A stretch of 64,000 nucleotides of DNA, taken from the NCBI RefSeq assembly GCF_037975245.1, contig NC_092582.1, positions 7,791,001-7,855,000 of the forward strand, read 5' to 3'. The stretch comes from Apostichopus japonicus (lineage: Eukaryota > Echinodermata > Holothuroidea > Aspidochirotida > Stichopodidae). The notes beneath the pieces were generated by a model. The model was not told the DNA's origin, ran no database searches, and saw only the letters and a program-made list of their open reading frames with translations. The position numbers were made by a program, and so were the translations under genes. How positions within the stretch are numbered: position 1 is the first letter of the stretch; every line of letters begins with the position of its first letter. Shown in pieces: positions 1 to 10,556 of this stretch.

Positions 1-924
1 TGAAATTCAACTCTTGTAGAACTAAAAAAGTAGTTGGTCATTCTTTTAAAAATATGGTCTGGAACCAGTAAACTCAGGATGACAAGTCTGACCTTTTTTT
101 TAAATAATTATTATTATTAATGTCATCTTTAATGAGGTTAGTCCTGCTCAGTGCAGAGCACTGCTTTCCAGAGGAGCCCTCAAGGAGATCTATCCAGTGT
201 TAAGTTATTAGGACTGAGTTATAAAGGACTTTGAAATAATAAACTCAGGGTGAAGTCCTTTGAACTATTGACTGATCTATTAAGCCCTACACTAGCAGAG
301 TCAGCGACTTAAGACATGTTTCTTCTTGATCGTGAGTTTTCTTGCATGTTCAAATTTTCTTCTTGTCACAGAATATTTTAAGTAACTGGTTATTAGTCTG
401 CCCACAAAAGACCAGTAACAATGCTGGCATAGTTCTTATACTCAAAGCAACAGACTATAAATTTGATGTACGTCTGCTACGAAATTTTATATGCCTGATA
501 CTTGTGTCAAAACTAAGAGACGCACTTGAAATTTTACACAGTTTTTGTTATGCTAATGCAGCAATTTACAATTAAATAAACCTATTGAAAAAAAAGGAAG
601 AAATATGTGATGAATATTTATTTTTAGTATTATGGCCTAATGACCTGTTCCTTGCAGAATAAGAGCTCATAGCCTTACAAGAGATCATCTCAGAAATATT
701 TTACGTGAATAATTTATTGCAACTGTCAAGCAATAGAAGGAAACAGAAGGAAGATGTGGAGAATACATCAAAACAAAACAAAAGTGGTGATTTCATATTT
801 TCCAACAACTTAAAACCTGTCTGGGATATAATCTACTTTAATCTGCTGTTGTCACAGCTAAAGGCACTCCACAAAAGGATATGAAAGTTTTTGTTTGTTG
901 TACACATCTCAAAGAAGATTAAAT
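1..924. other. Non-coding flank, probably intron of the coiled-coil gene
   Basis: No exon with coherent reading frame, acceptor and donor was found. The first recognised exon starts at 1056 with a split codon, so at least one earlier exon lies upstream of the window or was missed here. The stretch is AT-rich with short homopolymer runs. A 77-codon open frame at 342-575 shows no domain or composition that would support coding. Confidence 0.5.
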
Positions 925-1025
925 ATTGGGTAAAGCCTCTAATGCTCTGTACCTAAGTGTAAAAGTAGGAGGGCCTGACATTTCGATCCTGGCAGGATCA
1001 TCTTCAGAGGCTGTAACTAATGCAG
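925..1025 (-). mobile_element. Penelope-like repeat fragment, copy A, with hammerhead-like motif
   Basis: The segment matches the copies at 41.9, 51.1 and 63.7 kb, sharing the run of GTGTAAAAGTA followed by GGCCTGAC. It reads on the minus strand, opposite to the host gene. Minus-strand 972-1012 carries GCCT, then CTGAAGA, a GATCC/GGATC hairpin, GAAAT, GTC and AGGC, which is the layout of a small hammerhead ribozyme. It ends about 30 bases before the exon at 1056. The family assignment to Penelope-like elements rests on this motif, not on a reverse transcriptase. Confidence 0.55.
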
Positions 1026-1055
1026 AATTTTTTCTCTCTCTTTTCTTTTCATCAG

Positions 1056-1144
1056 AAAATCAACTACAGATATTAGAAGATGAAAAACAGCAATATTTAA
1101 ATGATCTGGAGGAAAAATCAAGGGATTCAGAAACCTTGTCAAAA
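1056..1144 (+). CDS. Coiled-coil protein, internal exon 1 of 7 visible
   Basis: The exon follows a pyrimidine-rich acceptor (TTCTTTTCATCAG) and ends at the donor AAA|GTAAAT. It starts with two bases that finish a split codon and then encodes 29 residues beginning NQLQILEDEK and ending EEKSRDSETLSK. The donor is phase 0, matching the phase-0 start of the next exon at 4278. Composition is charged and heptad-like, typical of coiled coil. The last 36 bases are the founder of the 51-bp tandem array that follows. Reading on past the donor meets a stop at 1178, which supports splicing at 1144. The family is not recognised. Confidence 0.75.
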
Positions 1145-3595
1145 GTAAATAAAGATAAGGAGGAAAAATCAAGGGATTAAGAAACCTTGTCAAAAGTAAA
1201 TAAACATTACGAGGATAATCAAGGGATACAGAAACCTTGTCAAAAGTAAATAAACAGCAGGAAAAATCAAGGGATTCAGAAACCTTGTCAAAAGTAAAAA
1301 ACATTAAGAGATTAAATCAAGGGTTTTAGAAACCTTATCAAAGGTAAGTAAACAATAAGAGAATTAATCAAGGGTTTTAGAAACCTTGTCAAAAGTAAAT
1401 AAACATTAGCAGGAAAAATCAAGGGATTCAGAAACCTTATCAAAGGTAAATAAACAATAAGAGATTAAATCAAGGGTTTTAGAAACCTTGTCAAAAGTAA
1501 ATAAACATTAGCAGGAAAAATCAAGGGATTCAGAAATCTTATCAAAGGTAAATAAACAAGAGATTAAATCAAGGGTTTTAGAAACCTTGTCAAAAGTAAA
1601 TAAACATTAGGAGGAAAAATCAACGGATTCAGAAACCTTATCAAAGGTAAATAAACAATAAGAGATTAAATCAAGGGTTTTAGAAACCTTGTCAAAAGTA
1701 AATAAACATTAGGAGGAAAAATCAAGGGATTCAGAAACCTTGTCAAAAGTTAATAAACATTAGGAGGAAAAAGCAAGGGATTCAGAAACATTGTCAAAAG
1801 TAAATAAACATAAGGAGGAAAAAGCAAGGGATTCAGAAACCTTGTCAAAAGTAAATAAACATTAGGAGGAAAAAGCAAGGGATTCAGAAACATTGTCAAA
1901 AGTAAATAAACATTAGGAGGAAAAAGCAAGGGATTCAGAAACCTTGTCAAAAGTAAATAAACATTAGGAGGAAAATTCAAGGGATTCAGAAACATTGTCA
2001 AAAGTAAATAAATATTAGGAAGATAAATCAAGGGATTCAGAAACCTTGTCAAAAGTAAATAAACATTAGGAGGAAAAATCAAGGGATTCAGAAACCTTGT
2101 CAAAAGTAAATAAACATTAAGAGATTAAATCAAGGGATTCAGTAACCTTGTCAAAAGTAAATAAACATTAGCAGGAAAAATCAAGGGATTCAGAAACCTT
2201 GTCAAAAGTAAATAAACATTAGGAGCGAAAATCTAGGGATTCAGAAACCTTGTCAAAAGTAAATAAACATTAGGAGTAAAAATCAAGGGATTCAGAAACC
2301 TTGTCAAAAGTAAATAAACATTAGGAGTAAAAATCAAGGGATTCAGAACCCTTGTCAAAAGTAAATAAACATTAAGAGATTAAATCAAGGGTTTTAGAAA
2401 CCTTGTCAAAAGTAAATAAACATTAGCAGGAAAAATCAAGGGATTCAGAAACCTTGTCAAAAGTATATAAATATTAAGAGATTAAATCAAGGGTTTTAGA
2501 AACCTTGTCAGAAGTAAATTAACATAAGGAGGAAAAATCAAGGGATTCAGAACCCTTGTCAAAAGTAAATAAACATGAGGAGAAATCAAGGGATTCAGAA
2601 CCCTTGTCAGAAGTAAATAAACATAAGGAGGAAAAATCAAGGGATTTAGAAACCTTGTCAAAAGTAAATAAACATTAGGAGGAAATATCAAGGGATTCAG
2701 AAACCTTGTCAAAAGTATATAAACATTAAGAGATTAAATCAAGGGTTTTAGAAACCTTGTCAGAAGTAAATTAACATAAGGAGGAAAAATCAAGGGATTC
2801 AGAAAACTTGTCAGAAGTAAATAAACATTAGCAGGAAAAATCAAGGGCTTTAGAACCCTTGTAAAAGGAAATAAACATTAGGAGGAAATATCAAGGGTTT
2901 CAAAAAACCTTGTCAAAAGTAAATAAACATTAGGAGGATAAATCAAGGGATTCAGAAACCTTGTCAAAAGTAAATAAACATTAGGAGGAAAAATCAAGGG
3001 ATTCAGAAATCTTGTCAGAAGTAAATAAACATTAGGAGGAAAAATCAAGGGATTTAGAAATCTTGTCAGAAGTAAATAAACATAAGGAGGAAAAATCAAG
3101 GGATTTAGCAACCTTGTCAAAAGTAAATAAACATTAGGAGGAAAAATCAAGGGATTTAGAAATCTTGTCAGAAGTAAATAAACATAAGGAGGAAAAATCA
3201 AGGGATTTAGCAACCTTGTCAAAAGTAAATAAACATTAGGAGGAAAAATCAAGGGATTTAGAAATCTTGTCAAAAGTAAATAAACATGAGGAGGAGAAAT
3301 CAAGGGATTCAGAACCCTTGTCAGAAGTAAATAAACATTAGGAGGAAAATCAAGGGATTTAGAAACCTTGTCAAAAGTAAATAAACAGCAGGAAAAATCA
3401 AGGGATTCAGAAAACTTGTCAGAAGTAAATAAACATTAGCAGGAAAAATCAAGGGATTTAGCAACCTTGTCAAAAGTAAATAAACATTAGGAGGAAAAAT
3501 CAAGGGATTCAGAAACCTTGTCAAAAGTAAATAAACATTAGCAGGAAAAATCAAGGGATGCAGAACCCTTGTCAAAAGTTAATAAACATTATTAG
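1109..3595 (+). repeat. 51-bp minisatellite derived from an exon-intron junction
   Basis: About 48 tandem units of 51 bp run from the end of the exon into the intron. Each unit has a 36-bp piece encoding EEKSRDSETLSK-like sequence, then GTAAATAAACATTAG. Units therefore repeat the exon's 3' end plus its splice donor. Two subtypes alternate between about 1300 and 2500: a GAGGAAAAATCAAGGGATTC type and an AGAGATTAAATCAAGGGTTTT type. Most units carry TAG in the sense frame; a few have AAG instead and stay open for two or three units, for example near 2520-2670. The reverse strand shows long open frames (PLIFPPNVYLLLTRFLN), which come from repeat composition and are not genes. Confidence 0.95.
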
Positions 3596-4277
3596 TAATT
3601 TAAATGCTTCTAAACACCTCTGTTGTGGACTAATTTACTGGCTGATTGCATGAAAAATGTTTTGATGTTGTTTTTTCTTCTTATAATGTTCGTTTATAGT
3701 CTCACTGACCACATGCAGTTCTGTGTTGTCATGACAACATTGAGCTATAACTCTTTTGGACAAAAAACTGATGATAGTACCACAAAGATTCCCTTATATA
3801 GAATATCAAGATAAGAGTTTCTTTCAAAACAGATTTTTTGAAAATATCACAAAGTGTGTTAGGTTGAGCTGTCACTACAACTGTTAATTATTGAGTACAT
3901 TATATCTTGTAAATTAAGAAAGAAAACCAAATGAAGATATTTCTTATGTCTATTTTATTGAAAAAACTTGTACAATAATTGGTTATGTATGAGCCGTCGG
4001 TGTTCAAAGAACTTTTGGATACATTTTAAATAATGTGTTTACTCTCTCTTGATGTTCATTTAAGAGATTACATTTCTGTAAGGCCTTTCTTCCCCCCCCC
4101 CCCTCCTTTTTCATTTCCTTTTTTTTTTTCTTTGACAGTGTCACCACATTGTTCAGTCTAATTAATTTACAGAAGAAAGTCATATTTATATAACTGAAAT
4201 ATTGATAAAAGTATTTTTTTTTTAATCATCAGGATATTTTGCAATGTTCCTTAACGTGTATTTCACCTTCTTTTTAG
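3596..4277 (+). other. Intron remainder before exon 2
   Basis: This is the rest of the intron that begins at 1145. It has a C13 and T-rich tract near 4090-4130 and a normal acceptor TTTTTAG at 4271-4277. Nothing else was recognised. Confidence 0.6.
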
Positions 4278-4361
4278 GAGAACAGTAAATTATCACAATT
4301 TATAACAAGACTTGAGAATAACGCAGATGCATTGACGAGAAAGTTAAAGAAGGCCAAACAG
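4278..4361 (+). CDS. Coiled-coil protein, exon 2
   Basis: This 84-bp exon lies between TTTTTAG and CAG|GTGATT, both phase 0. It encodes 28 residues, ENSKLSQFITRLENN followed by ADALTRKLKKAKQ. Hydrophobic residues (L, F, I, L, L, L) fall at heptad spacing, as in a parallel coiled coil. Its length is a multiple of three and the frame joins both neighbours without a stop. That continuity across seven exons is the main evidence that this is a real gene. Confidence 0.85.
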
Positions 4362-4950
4362 GTGATTATCTGAACTCTTTTGAACCTGTGTATAGACCTC
4401 ATCGGTTTAATATAAAGTCGTTTTATCACATTTGGGTGCACTATGCATGTTTCATCCATATGTGAGAATGTTTCAAGGAATATATAAGCCTAAAATTTTA
4501 TGAGCCAGGAGGTCTTGTGGTGAAAAGCGGGGCAGAGAACTACTGGTGAAGTTGGGGTGGGGATGAGGTGAGGGTTGAGTGACTCCACAGTGCTGTGCCT
4601 TTTGCTCATGTTCATGTTTGGCCGTTTCCATGGGCACACATTTAATTTGCATATCAATGCTGTCTGTGAGTCATATCAAATGATTATTACAGGAGATTCC
4701 ATACAGAAAAGCTTGCAGATGTATCCTGAAGTATAACACAAAAGAAAAGGCAAAAACAATAGCTTGGATGAATTTCAAACTTTGGAATGTATAGTGAGTA
4801 AAAACAACCGTTATATTTGTCTGTGGAGGTAAAAGGTCAGCAGTGGTCAAGTTAATGAAAACCTTGTCGTTTCGTTACATATTCTCATGCATAAACTGTT
4901 GCGAGGAATCACTGACTGCCTAGTGTCTTGATTTCTGGTTTCTCTTCCAG

Positions 4951-5091
4951 AAATATGAAGTCGAGAGGCTGAGTTTGGTCGGAGAAATTTCCAAATTAAA
5001 CAAAGAGGCCGACAACAATGCTGATAGAGCGGACAGTCTGTTTCGGGAACTAAACCAACTCCACCAGAAACATGCTACACTTCAGCAACAG
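4951..5091 (+). CDS. Coiled-coil protein, exon 3
   Basis: This 141-bp exon has a strong acceptor (TTTCTCTTCCAG) and donor (CAG|GTAAGG), both phase 0. It encodes 47 residues that begin KYEVERLSLVGEISKLNKEA and end HQKHATLQQQ. Leucine, valine and isoleucine occupy a/d-type positions with charged residues between. No catalytic motif is seen. The run continues the helix of exon 2 and leads into exon 4. Confidence 0.9.
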
Positions 5092-5824
5092 GTAAGGGCC
5101 AGCATTGATAATACAAGCTGCACTTTATAACTGAGAGTGTCAGCTTTAATAATACAAGCTGCACTTTACAAAGAGAGAGAGAGAGGGGCAGCTTTCATAT
5201 TAAATGCTACACTTCTGCTAACATTTTGAGATATATGATCTATTGATTAGTTATTATTGATTTAGTAAAGTGTACAGTAAAAATATTAATTTTGATCAAT
5301 GGCAGATCATTCAGAATAACTTTTGTCAGTGCAAAGACTTCAATAAAACTTGGTTATTTTATTGAAGCCACCCTTTCAACTGATGGCTGACCCCTCAAAA
5401 TTGCTCTGAAACAAGTTTAGTTCACAAAGTTGTTTCCTCAGAAGTCCTACATAAACTAGTATGAGAACATGACATTGGCTATTTCTGGTCATCTTTTTGC
5501 GTTGCCTAGGAAACTAGTCACGGATAGAATGTGTTGGATTTGTCAATTTAGTTGCCCTGTTGTTTATGTTAAGTGTCACAAGCTCTTTGTAATAGAAGTG
5601 ATAAATCCATTGGATTACTTGTACAATTATGTAAGAACTAAAGACCCTGCATTGTCATTATCAGTGTACAGATGTATTTCTAGATATGCAATGCCTGAAT
5701 ATGGTCACTACGAACCAAGACGTCCTGCACTCAGGTGTGTTCCATGCTGTTCCGAAAGTTCATTATTTTTGGAAGGTTTTATATGCTTGAAGTTCCTCAT
5801 CATGACCAATGTTCATAACTGCAG
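5092..5824 (+). other. Intron 3
   Basis: The intron has a short local duplication (AATACAAGCTGCACTTTA near 5110 and 5151), a (GA)n run near 5178 and otherwise unremarkable AT-rich sequence. An open frame at 5469-5912 crosses into exon 4 in the wrong frame and is not coding. Confidence 0.6.
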
Positions 5825-6028
5825 ATTGCTGACTATGAGACCGATAAGAAAGAAGAACTTGAAGCTAGTCAACAATTACAACAGCTCAGGTCAAATATCA
5901 GATCAGAACTGAAGGAGAAGATGGAAGATCTAGAGACAACCAGAATGGAGGTCTTGGAGGAACTCAACGAACTAGCAGACGAGAAAGGAAAATTAGAAGC
6001 TGTGCTTGTTTCTCAAGTTGCTCAAACG
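5825..6028 (+). CDS. Coiled-coil protein, exon 4
   Basis: This 204-bp exon starts after ACTGCAG and ends at ACG|GTAAAA, phase 0 at both ends. It encodes 68 residues starting IADYETDKKEELEASQQLQQ and including KMEDLETTRMEVLEELNELA. It is highly charged, with no glycine or proline in the helical part, as expected for a long uninterrupted coiled coil. It is the longest coiled-coil exon visible. No homologous family could be named with confidence; centrosomal, ciliary or Golgi coiled-coil proteins all look similar at this level. Confidence 0.9.
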
Positions 6029-6067
6029 GTAAAAGTAACAAAATTTAACTAAACATACATGAAACAT

Positions 6068-6300
6068 AGGAGTGTTGGCTCAGTGTTTAACGCCGGTTCC
6101 TTTCAATCATAAAGGTCCCAAGTTCTAGTCACTCCAAGATAAATGTATGTCGTCCAGTTACAGAGTTGTTGACAATTGATAATTCATAATCATGGATGTT
6201 AAATATGAATCTAAGAGACTGACTTCAGTCGGCTTGCGGCTTTGATAAGCCAATGATGGCTTCTTCGAGAGTTCCTGCTTGCAGGAGGATCTAAAATACA
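6068..6300 (+). mobile_element. tRNA-derived SINE, copy 1 (plus orientation)
   Basis: The 5' end AGTGTTGGCTCAGTG resembles a polymerase III A box (consensus TRGCNNAGYNGG). About 50 bases on, AAGTTCTAGTCACTCC resembles a B box. The ~230-bp unit recurs at 14771-15003 and 16129-16347 on the minus strand. Its tail end shares CAGTCGGCTTGCGGCTTTGA and CTTGCAGGAGGATC-type sequence among copies. This copy lies in an intron. Confidence 0.8.
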
Positions 6301-6595
6301 TACAATAAGGACAGATGGTGGTAAATACTAAAAGTAGTTGGTTACATTTCATCACCAAACTTACATAACAAACTTTGATAACCAACTTATATACAAACCA
6401 TCAGCTTCATTCAGGCATAATTATTAGAGATTTGTTGAAGTAATTTCATATCTGGAGTTACTTATTGATTGTAACCATAAAATACCAGAAACTAAAACCT
6501 GACATTATGTTCACCTGTGTGTAACCATTGGGGACCTTTTGGCATGTCAATTTTTTATGCTCCTTTTGATGTAAGCAACAACATTGTACATAAAG
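6301..6595. other. Intronic sequence between SINE and inverted-repeat transposon
   Basis: No feature seen except the target-site duplication ATAAAG at 6590-6595, which belongs to the next element. Confidence 0.5.
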
Positions 6596-7052
6596 CAGGG
6601 ATGTGCCCACGCCCAGCTATAAAAAATATTACCGCCCAGCACTGTCTTAAAAATCGTGAATCCCGCCCAGCACTATTTTTATCTAAAATCCCGACATTCC
6701 TAACAATATATTCAACATAAATTGGGCCTAGCCTATACCAAAATCATACAGACTAATAATGCATGAGTTACGCATGCGAGAAACATTTACTTACCGCTCT
6801 CAATAAAATCTCTTTGAAACAAACTAAAACTAATTACTTTTACCAGGTACGTAATATATTTCACACAAATTTAAAAAAAAAAATGTAAATTGTTAGCAAC
6901 ACTAGTACTTGTGTATGTGCTTAAAAAGGTACACAAGTGCCAGCATTTGGCATCTGAGCACCTTAAAAAAAAACACCCCCTCCCCTTTAAACCCCTCCCC
7001 CAGGACGGCAATCAGTATACCCGGCACTCAGGAAATCCTGGGCACATCCCTG
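6596..7052 (+). mobile_element. Non-autonomous DNA transposon with terminal inverted repeats, copy 1
   Basis: The element begins CAGGGATGTGCCCA and ends with the exact inverse TGGGCACATCCCTG, a perfect 14-bp terminal inverted repeat. ATAAAG flanks both ends (6590-6595 and 7053-7058); a following C on both sides would extend this to 7 bp if the element starts one base later. It is 457 bp with no transposase. A second, inverted and shorter copy lies at 52824-53140. A duplication of 6-7 bp is not typical of hAT (8 bp) or Tc1/mariner (TA), so the superfamily is left open. Confidence 0.85.
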
Positions 7053-7059
7053 ATAAAGC

Positions 7060-8188
7060 CTTTCTTTAACTGTCAGATTATTTCTGCCTTGAAAGAAAAA
7101 GACAATTTTATCAAATATATGGTTCATTGGCCGAGTACTCAGCTACTAAATCATTAAAAAAAAAAAACGACTCTGTGTATTTTTTCTCAGCGATCCTAGG
7201 TTATATGGCCAGCTGTCGGGTGATTTAGCATCCCTGGCTACCCTGTCATTAAGCTAAATTTGAGTGAAAGTTGACACAATATTTTCTGTTCATTTTCTAA
7301 GAAAGGGCACAAACTCAGACGTCTAATGAGCCTTCTTTACACGGTTGATTTCCTGTAGTCATGAGGTAAAAAAATGATTGGTATTGGTAAACACAGGGCT
7401 GAATGATTACCATAGCAGTTATCTACACCATACCACATCTTGCTGTGTGTACATTATCACTAAACCCACACTGATATCTATCCATGGACATTTGTGGACA
7501 TATCAAACACTGATCACCTTAGATAACAGTGTTTAATTATCTGCTTGATTGACAATGCTGCTGTCAAGCTATCTGATTGAGCAAATACCGTCCAATGGGA
7601 CGCATGTCACGAAATGCAACAAAACATTTTGTCTTTATTAGCCTGTCACAATAGGAAAGCATTTTGTCAGAGAAAGTTGATAAGTGGGTAGTTTTGTCAC
7701 ATTTGCTATCTAGCCCTTGTCTACCCTGCAAAGTTTCCCCTTTCAGATGAATTTGGTCAAACCGTCAGGGCAAACTGATGATAGCTTGTTAAAACCTTGT
7801 CAGTTTCTAATTTTCTTAATTCTTGTTTGTTTTTGAAGCGCATTTCTTTTACAAATCCTTGCATTTGGTATCATGTCTGTACAAACCGACTTCCGACTGG
7901 GGCAGAAATAAAAATTATATCAATGGTAACCTGTGGCAACCAAATATATCATGTCATATCATCAACTATACTTCTTGAACAATGTTTCAACAGAAACTTG
8001 TCACAATGCTACTTTGTGATACTTTTTTAAAATGTGTATTTGGGTGCTCAGTAGTTTGAAGTCAAGAGTCATTAATGGTTTTGGTTTGTTAGTATTTTCA
8101 TTTTCAGACAGCTCTTATGATGAAATTGATAGCTTATTTTTCATCTAATTGTGAGGTCCAAACGTTGAACACTTTCTTTATCTTTCAG
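7060..8188 (+). other. Intron 4 remainder
   Basis: AT-rich intronic sequence. The acceptor is the pyrimidine run ending TCTTTATCTTTCAG at 8188. No repeat or coding sequence recognised. Confidence 0.55.
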
Positions 8189-8269
8189 GAACCACCTTCG
8201 TACCTTAGGAAGTCCCAGGGGAGCGAGCAGACCCAACAAATGTTTCTTGTTGAACAAAATAAGTTGAGG
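8189..8269 (+). CDS. Coiled-coil protein, exon 5
   Basis: This 81-bp exon has acceptor TTTCAG and donor AGG|GTTAGT, phase 0 at both ends. It encodes 27 residues: EPPSYLRKSQGSEQ followed by TQQMFLVEQNKLR. The EPPSYL segment breaks the helix, and the second half returns to coiled-coil composition. The donor GTTAGT is weaker than the others, but no other GT keeps the frame with exon 6. Confidence 0.8.
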
Positions 8270-9554
8270 GTTAGTATTAAATACCTACCAAAGACTTCTT
8301 TAGTGATTAATACCATGCAGATGACTTTAAAGGTCATCTTTAGCATTTCTAGATAGTGAAATAATGGTCAGCCAAGATCAAACATCAACAGCACCACCCT
8401 TAAATACTGACATTGTAACACTCTTCAATGCACAGCCTTAGTTTTGAGGTTTAGAAGCTCATGGAACATACATCAGAATATGTTTAGCGCTTTTCTAAGA
8501 TTCTAACCTTTGATGGCATCATCAGTGACATTTAATAGGATAAATGAATGTGGCCCTCCAGACATGCCCAATATGAAAAAGAGGGCGCTGTCTGATTGGT
8601 GATATCTAGTTCTGCGAGACTTGACAAGCTGCAGTGTTTGACATCAGATTATAACAGTTTGGTGATCACTTAAAGTATATACAATTTCATTTGTAATTAT
8701 TGAAGAAGAGCTCTTTTACAGACATGCTTTTGATATTTTCAATTAAAAAAAAATGGTTTTGAAACACCTTGTGTTTTCTAAAACACAATTTTTCATTCGA
8801 CCGGCCGCACTGGTGGAACTATGCACGAACTAAGTCAATCCACCCAGCTGTATGTATGCTGAAGTTCATCTGACGTATTTGCCTAGCTTGTATGCTCTTT
8901 CACACGATCATGGTATTTTGATTCAGAGATCTGTATTAAAGTGTACAGTTATGTACGCTTTAGGACCGATATGACAACGCCCTCTGTAGGAATGCTGAAG
9001 TGTCCCATTCCCCTGTCGCAAAAGCAATGTTAGACAGAAAATCTTATACTGCACTGCTATTTAAAAACAGAAATAGCTTCTATAAAACCCAAGATATTTG
9101 TCACATATTGCTCGCATCCTCCTGGAAAAGAACTCATGTTTTTTGGGTTGTCTTTAGGAAGAATATCTGTCTTGGCTTCATTATATTAGTTTTTTCTTGA
9201 CATGTCCTTCACAGGTTGTATGGTGGAAATGCTTCTTAAACAGTCACTGTAGTGTGAATGTTCTCCAGTTTCCCCCGCAGGACCTCTTGTGAGGTTGTTC
9301 AGGGGTTAAACTTCCTTACTACTACAGGGAAAATTACGAAAAAAAACATACATTTGAATGTTCTCCAGCATATAATTTTAGAACTTTTCGTTGGGTCTGT
9401 ATAGTCATTCCGTATTAACCACATCTAGGAATGACGTCTATGTGTATGCAAGACTTAACATGATACACACTTATAGAATTGTACGCTTTTTAGATGACTA
9501 TAGTAGTTTTAATAATCATAACTTTCATTTATCGCAATTTCCTTCAAATGTCAG
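8270..9554 (+). other. Intron 5
   Basis: Ordinary AT-rich intron. No repeat family shared with the rest of the window was seen. Confidence 0.5.
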
Positions 9555-9933
9555 ACCCAAATCCAGGAGAGGATGTCCAAACAAGCGAACGTGTTGGAAA
9601 AGACGGAGCAGAAGACAAAGAACAGTTTAGACGGACTCCACCAGAAGATGCGGAACCTGGAAGAGCTGCTGAAGACACGATCCTTGGGACACGATAGGAA
9701 TCGCTTGCAAGATGAGGATGAAGGGAGGAAACCAGAAATGAAAACACCTTCCATGATGATAGATGGGAATACATCTAGTGACGAGGAAGAGGATGAAGAA
9801 AGTGAGAGCAAGGGAGGCAGTCCTTCTGATAGAATGGAACAGCACCCTTCTACTCACTCCTACTCCGTATTGAGAAGAATCAGGTCAACGACAGAACAGA
9901 GGTCATCACCATCACATCAAAGATCAGGACATT
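9555..9933 (+). CDS. Coiled-coil protein, exon 6 with acidic low-complexity segment
   Basis: The exon runs from the acceptor CAAATGTCAG to the donor CATT|GTAAGT, entering at phase 0 and leaving at phase 1. It encodes 126 residues. The first ~35 (TQIQERMSKQANVLEKTEQK onward to HQKMRNLEELLKT) complete the coiled coil. The rest is disordered: charged, then an acidic SSDEEEDEESESKGG stretch, then Ser/Arg-rich RRIRSTTEQRSSPSHQRSGH. The ATG at 9573 is internal, not a start, because the frame is open to the acceptor and joins exon 5. Overlapping open frames on both strands here are shadows. Confidence 0.9.
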
Positions 9934-10473
9934 GTAAGTTAATATACCTCACTTTCATCAATCCTTGTTATTATTTTCATATTCTTCGACTGCCTTCCAC
10001 CAGCATTTAGGTTTCCCCCTCCCCTTCCAACCCCCCCCCCCCCTCCCCACTGCCCACCCAGCTTCCAGACTTACCATAAGAGACACACAGAATATTAACC
10101 ATAGTAGATGAATACAATACTTAGCTGATTGAAGAGCAGCAATTGCAGTTCCGTTTAGCATCGAAAATCACAGTGGCGTACTTATAAACCATTGAAGGAA
10201 TCAAACAAGAACATATTTTATATATGAAATTATAGAAAATACCTCACAAGTAGTGAAAGAAGTGGAAGAAAATCCAGATGAGATGTTAGAGAATTTCATA
10301 TCCATAGTTTTATTGCCATAGTTTTATATCCATACTTTTCTAGTATTACTGATTGGTGTAGAGCAAGCAAGATATCAAAATTGAATTCAGTGGCCCACCC
10401 ACTTTATCAAATCAAGTTTGCTAACTGCAGTGGAAGATTAGGTTACTTGTGATTTCCTTTTTTGTCCTTGTAG
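9934..10473 (+). other. Intron 6
   Basis: The intron contains a C-rich run near 10015-10060 and ends with a good acceptor (TTTTTTGTCCTTGTAG). No other feature seen. Confidence 0.6.
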
Positions 10474-10556
10474 GGTCTGATTTCCTTCAGTCATTGAACG
10501 ATGCCAAAGAGGAAGCTACAATGGAACTGAGAGGTAGAGGAACACCTGACCTCTAG
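10474..10556 (+). CDS. Coiled-coil protein, terminal exon with stop
   Basis: The exon completes the phase-1 codon from exon 6 (T+GG, Trp) and encodes SDFLQSLNDAKEEATMELRG then RGTPDL and a TAG stop at 10554-10556. The frame is confirmed by the acceptor phase. The C-terminal tail is short and mostly charged. The seven exons together give about 352 residues of the protein's C-terminal part; the N-terminal part lies outside the window. Confidence 0.88.

Noticed and set aside
1750-3575. Minus-strand open frames of up to 141 codons with PLIFPPNVYLLLTRFLN repeats
   Set aside because: They are the reverse complement of the 51-bp minisatellite. The period is a multiple of three, so one stop-free frame is kept automatically; no start context or other exon supports them.
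1145-3595. A CRISPR-like array (regular repeats of ~50 bp)
   Set aside because: There are no unique spacers, units are contiguous and diverged, and the DNA is eukaryotic.
5469-5912. 147-codon forward frame
   Set aside because: It overlaps exon 4 in a different frame, and the splice-supported coiled-coil frame is clearly the real one.
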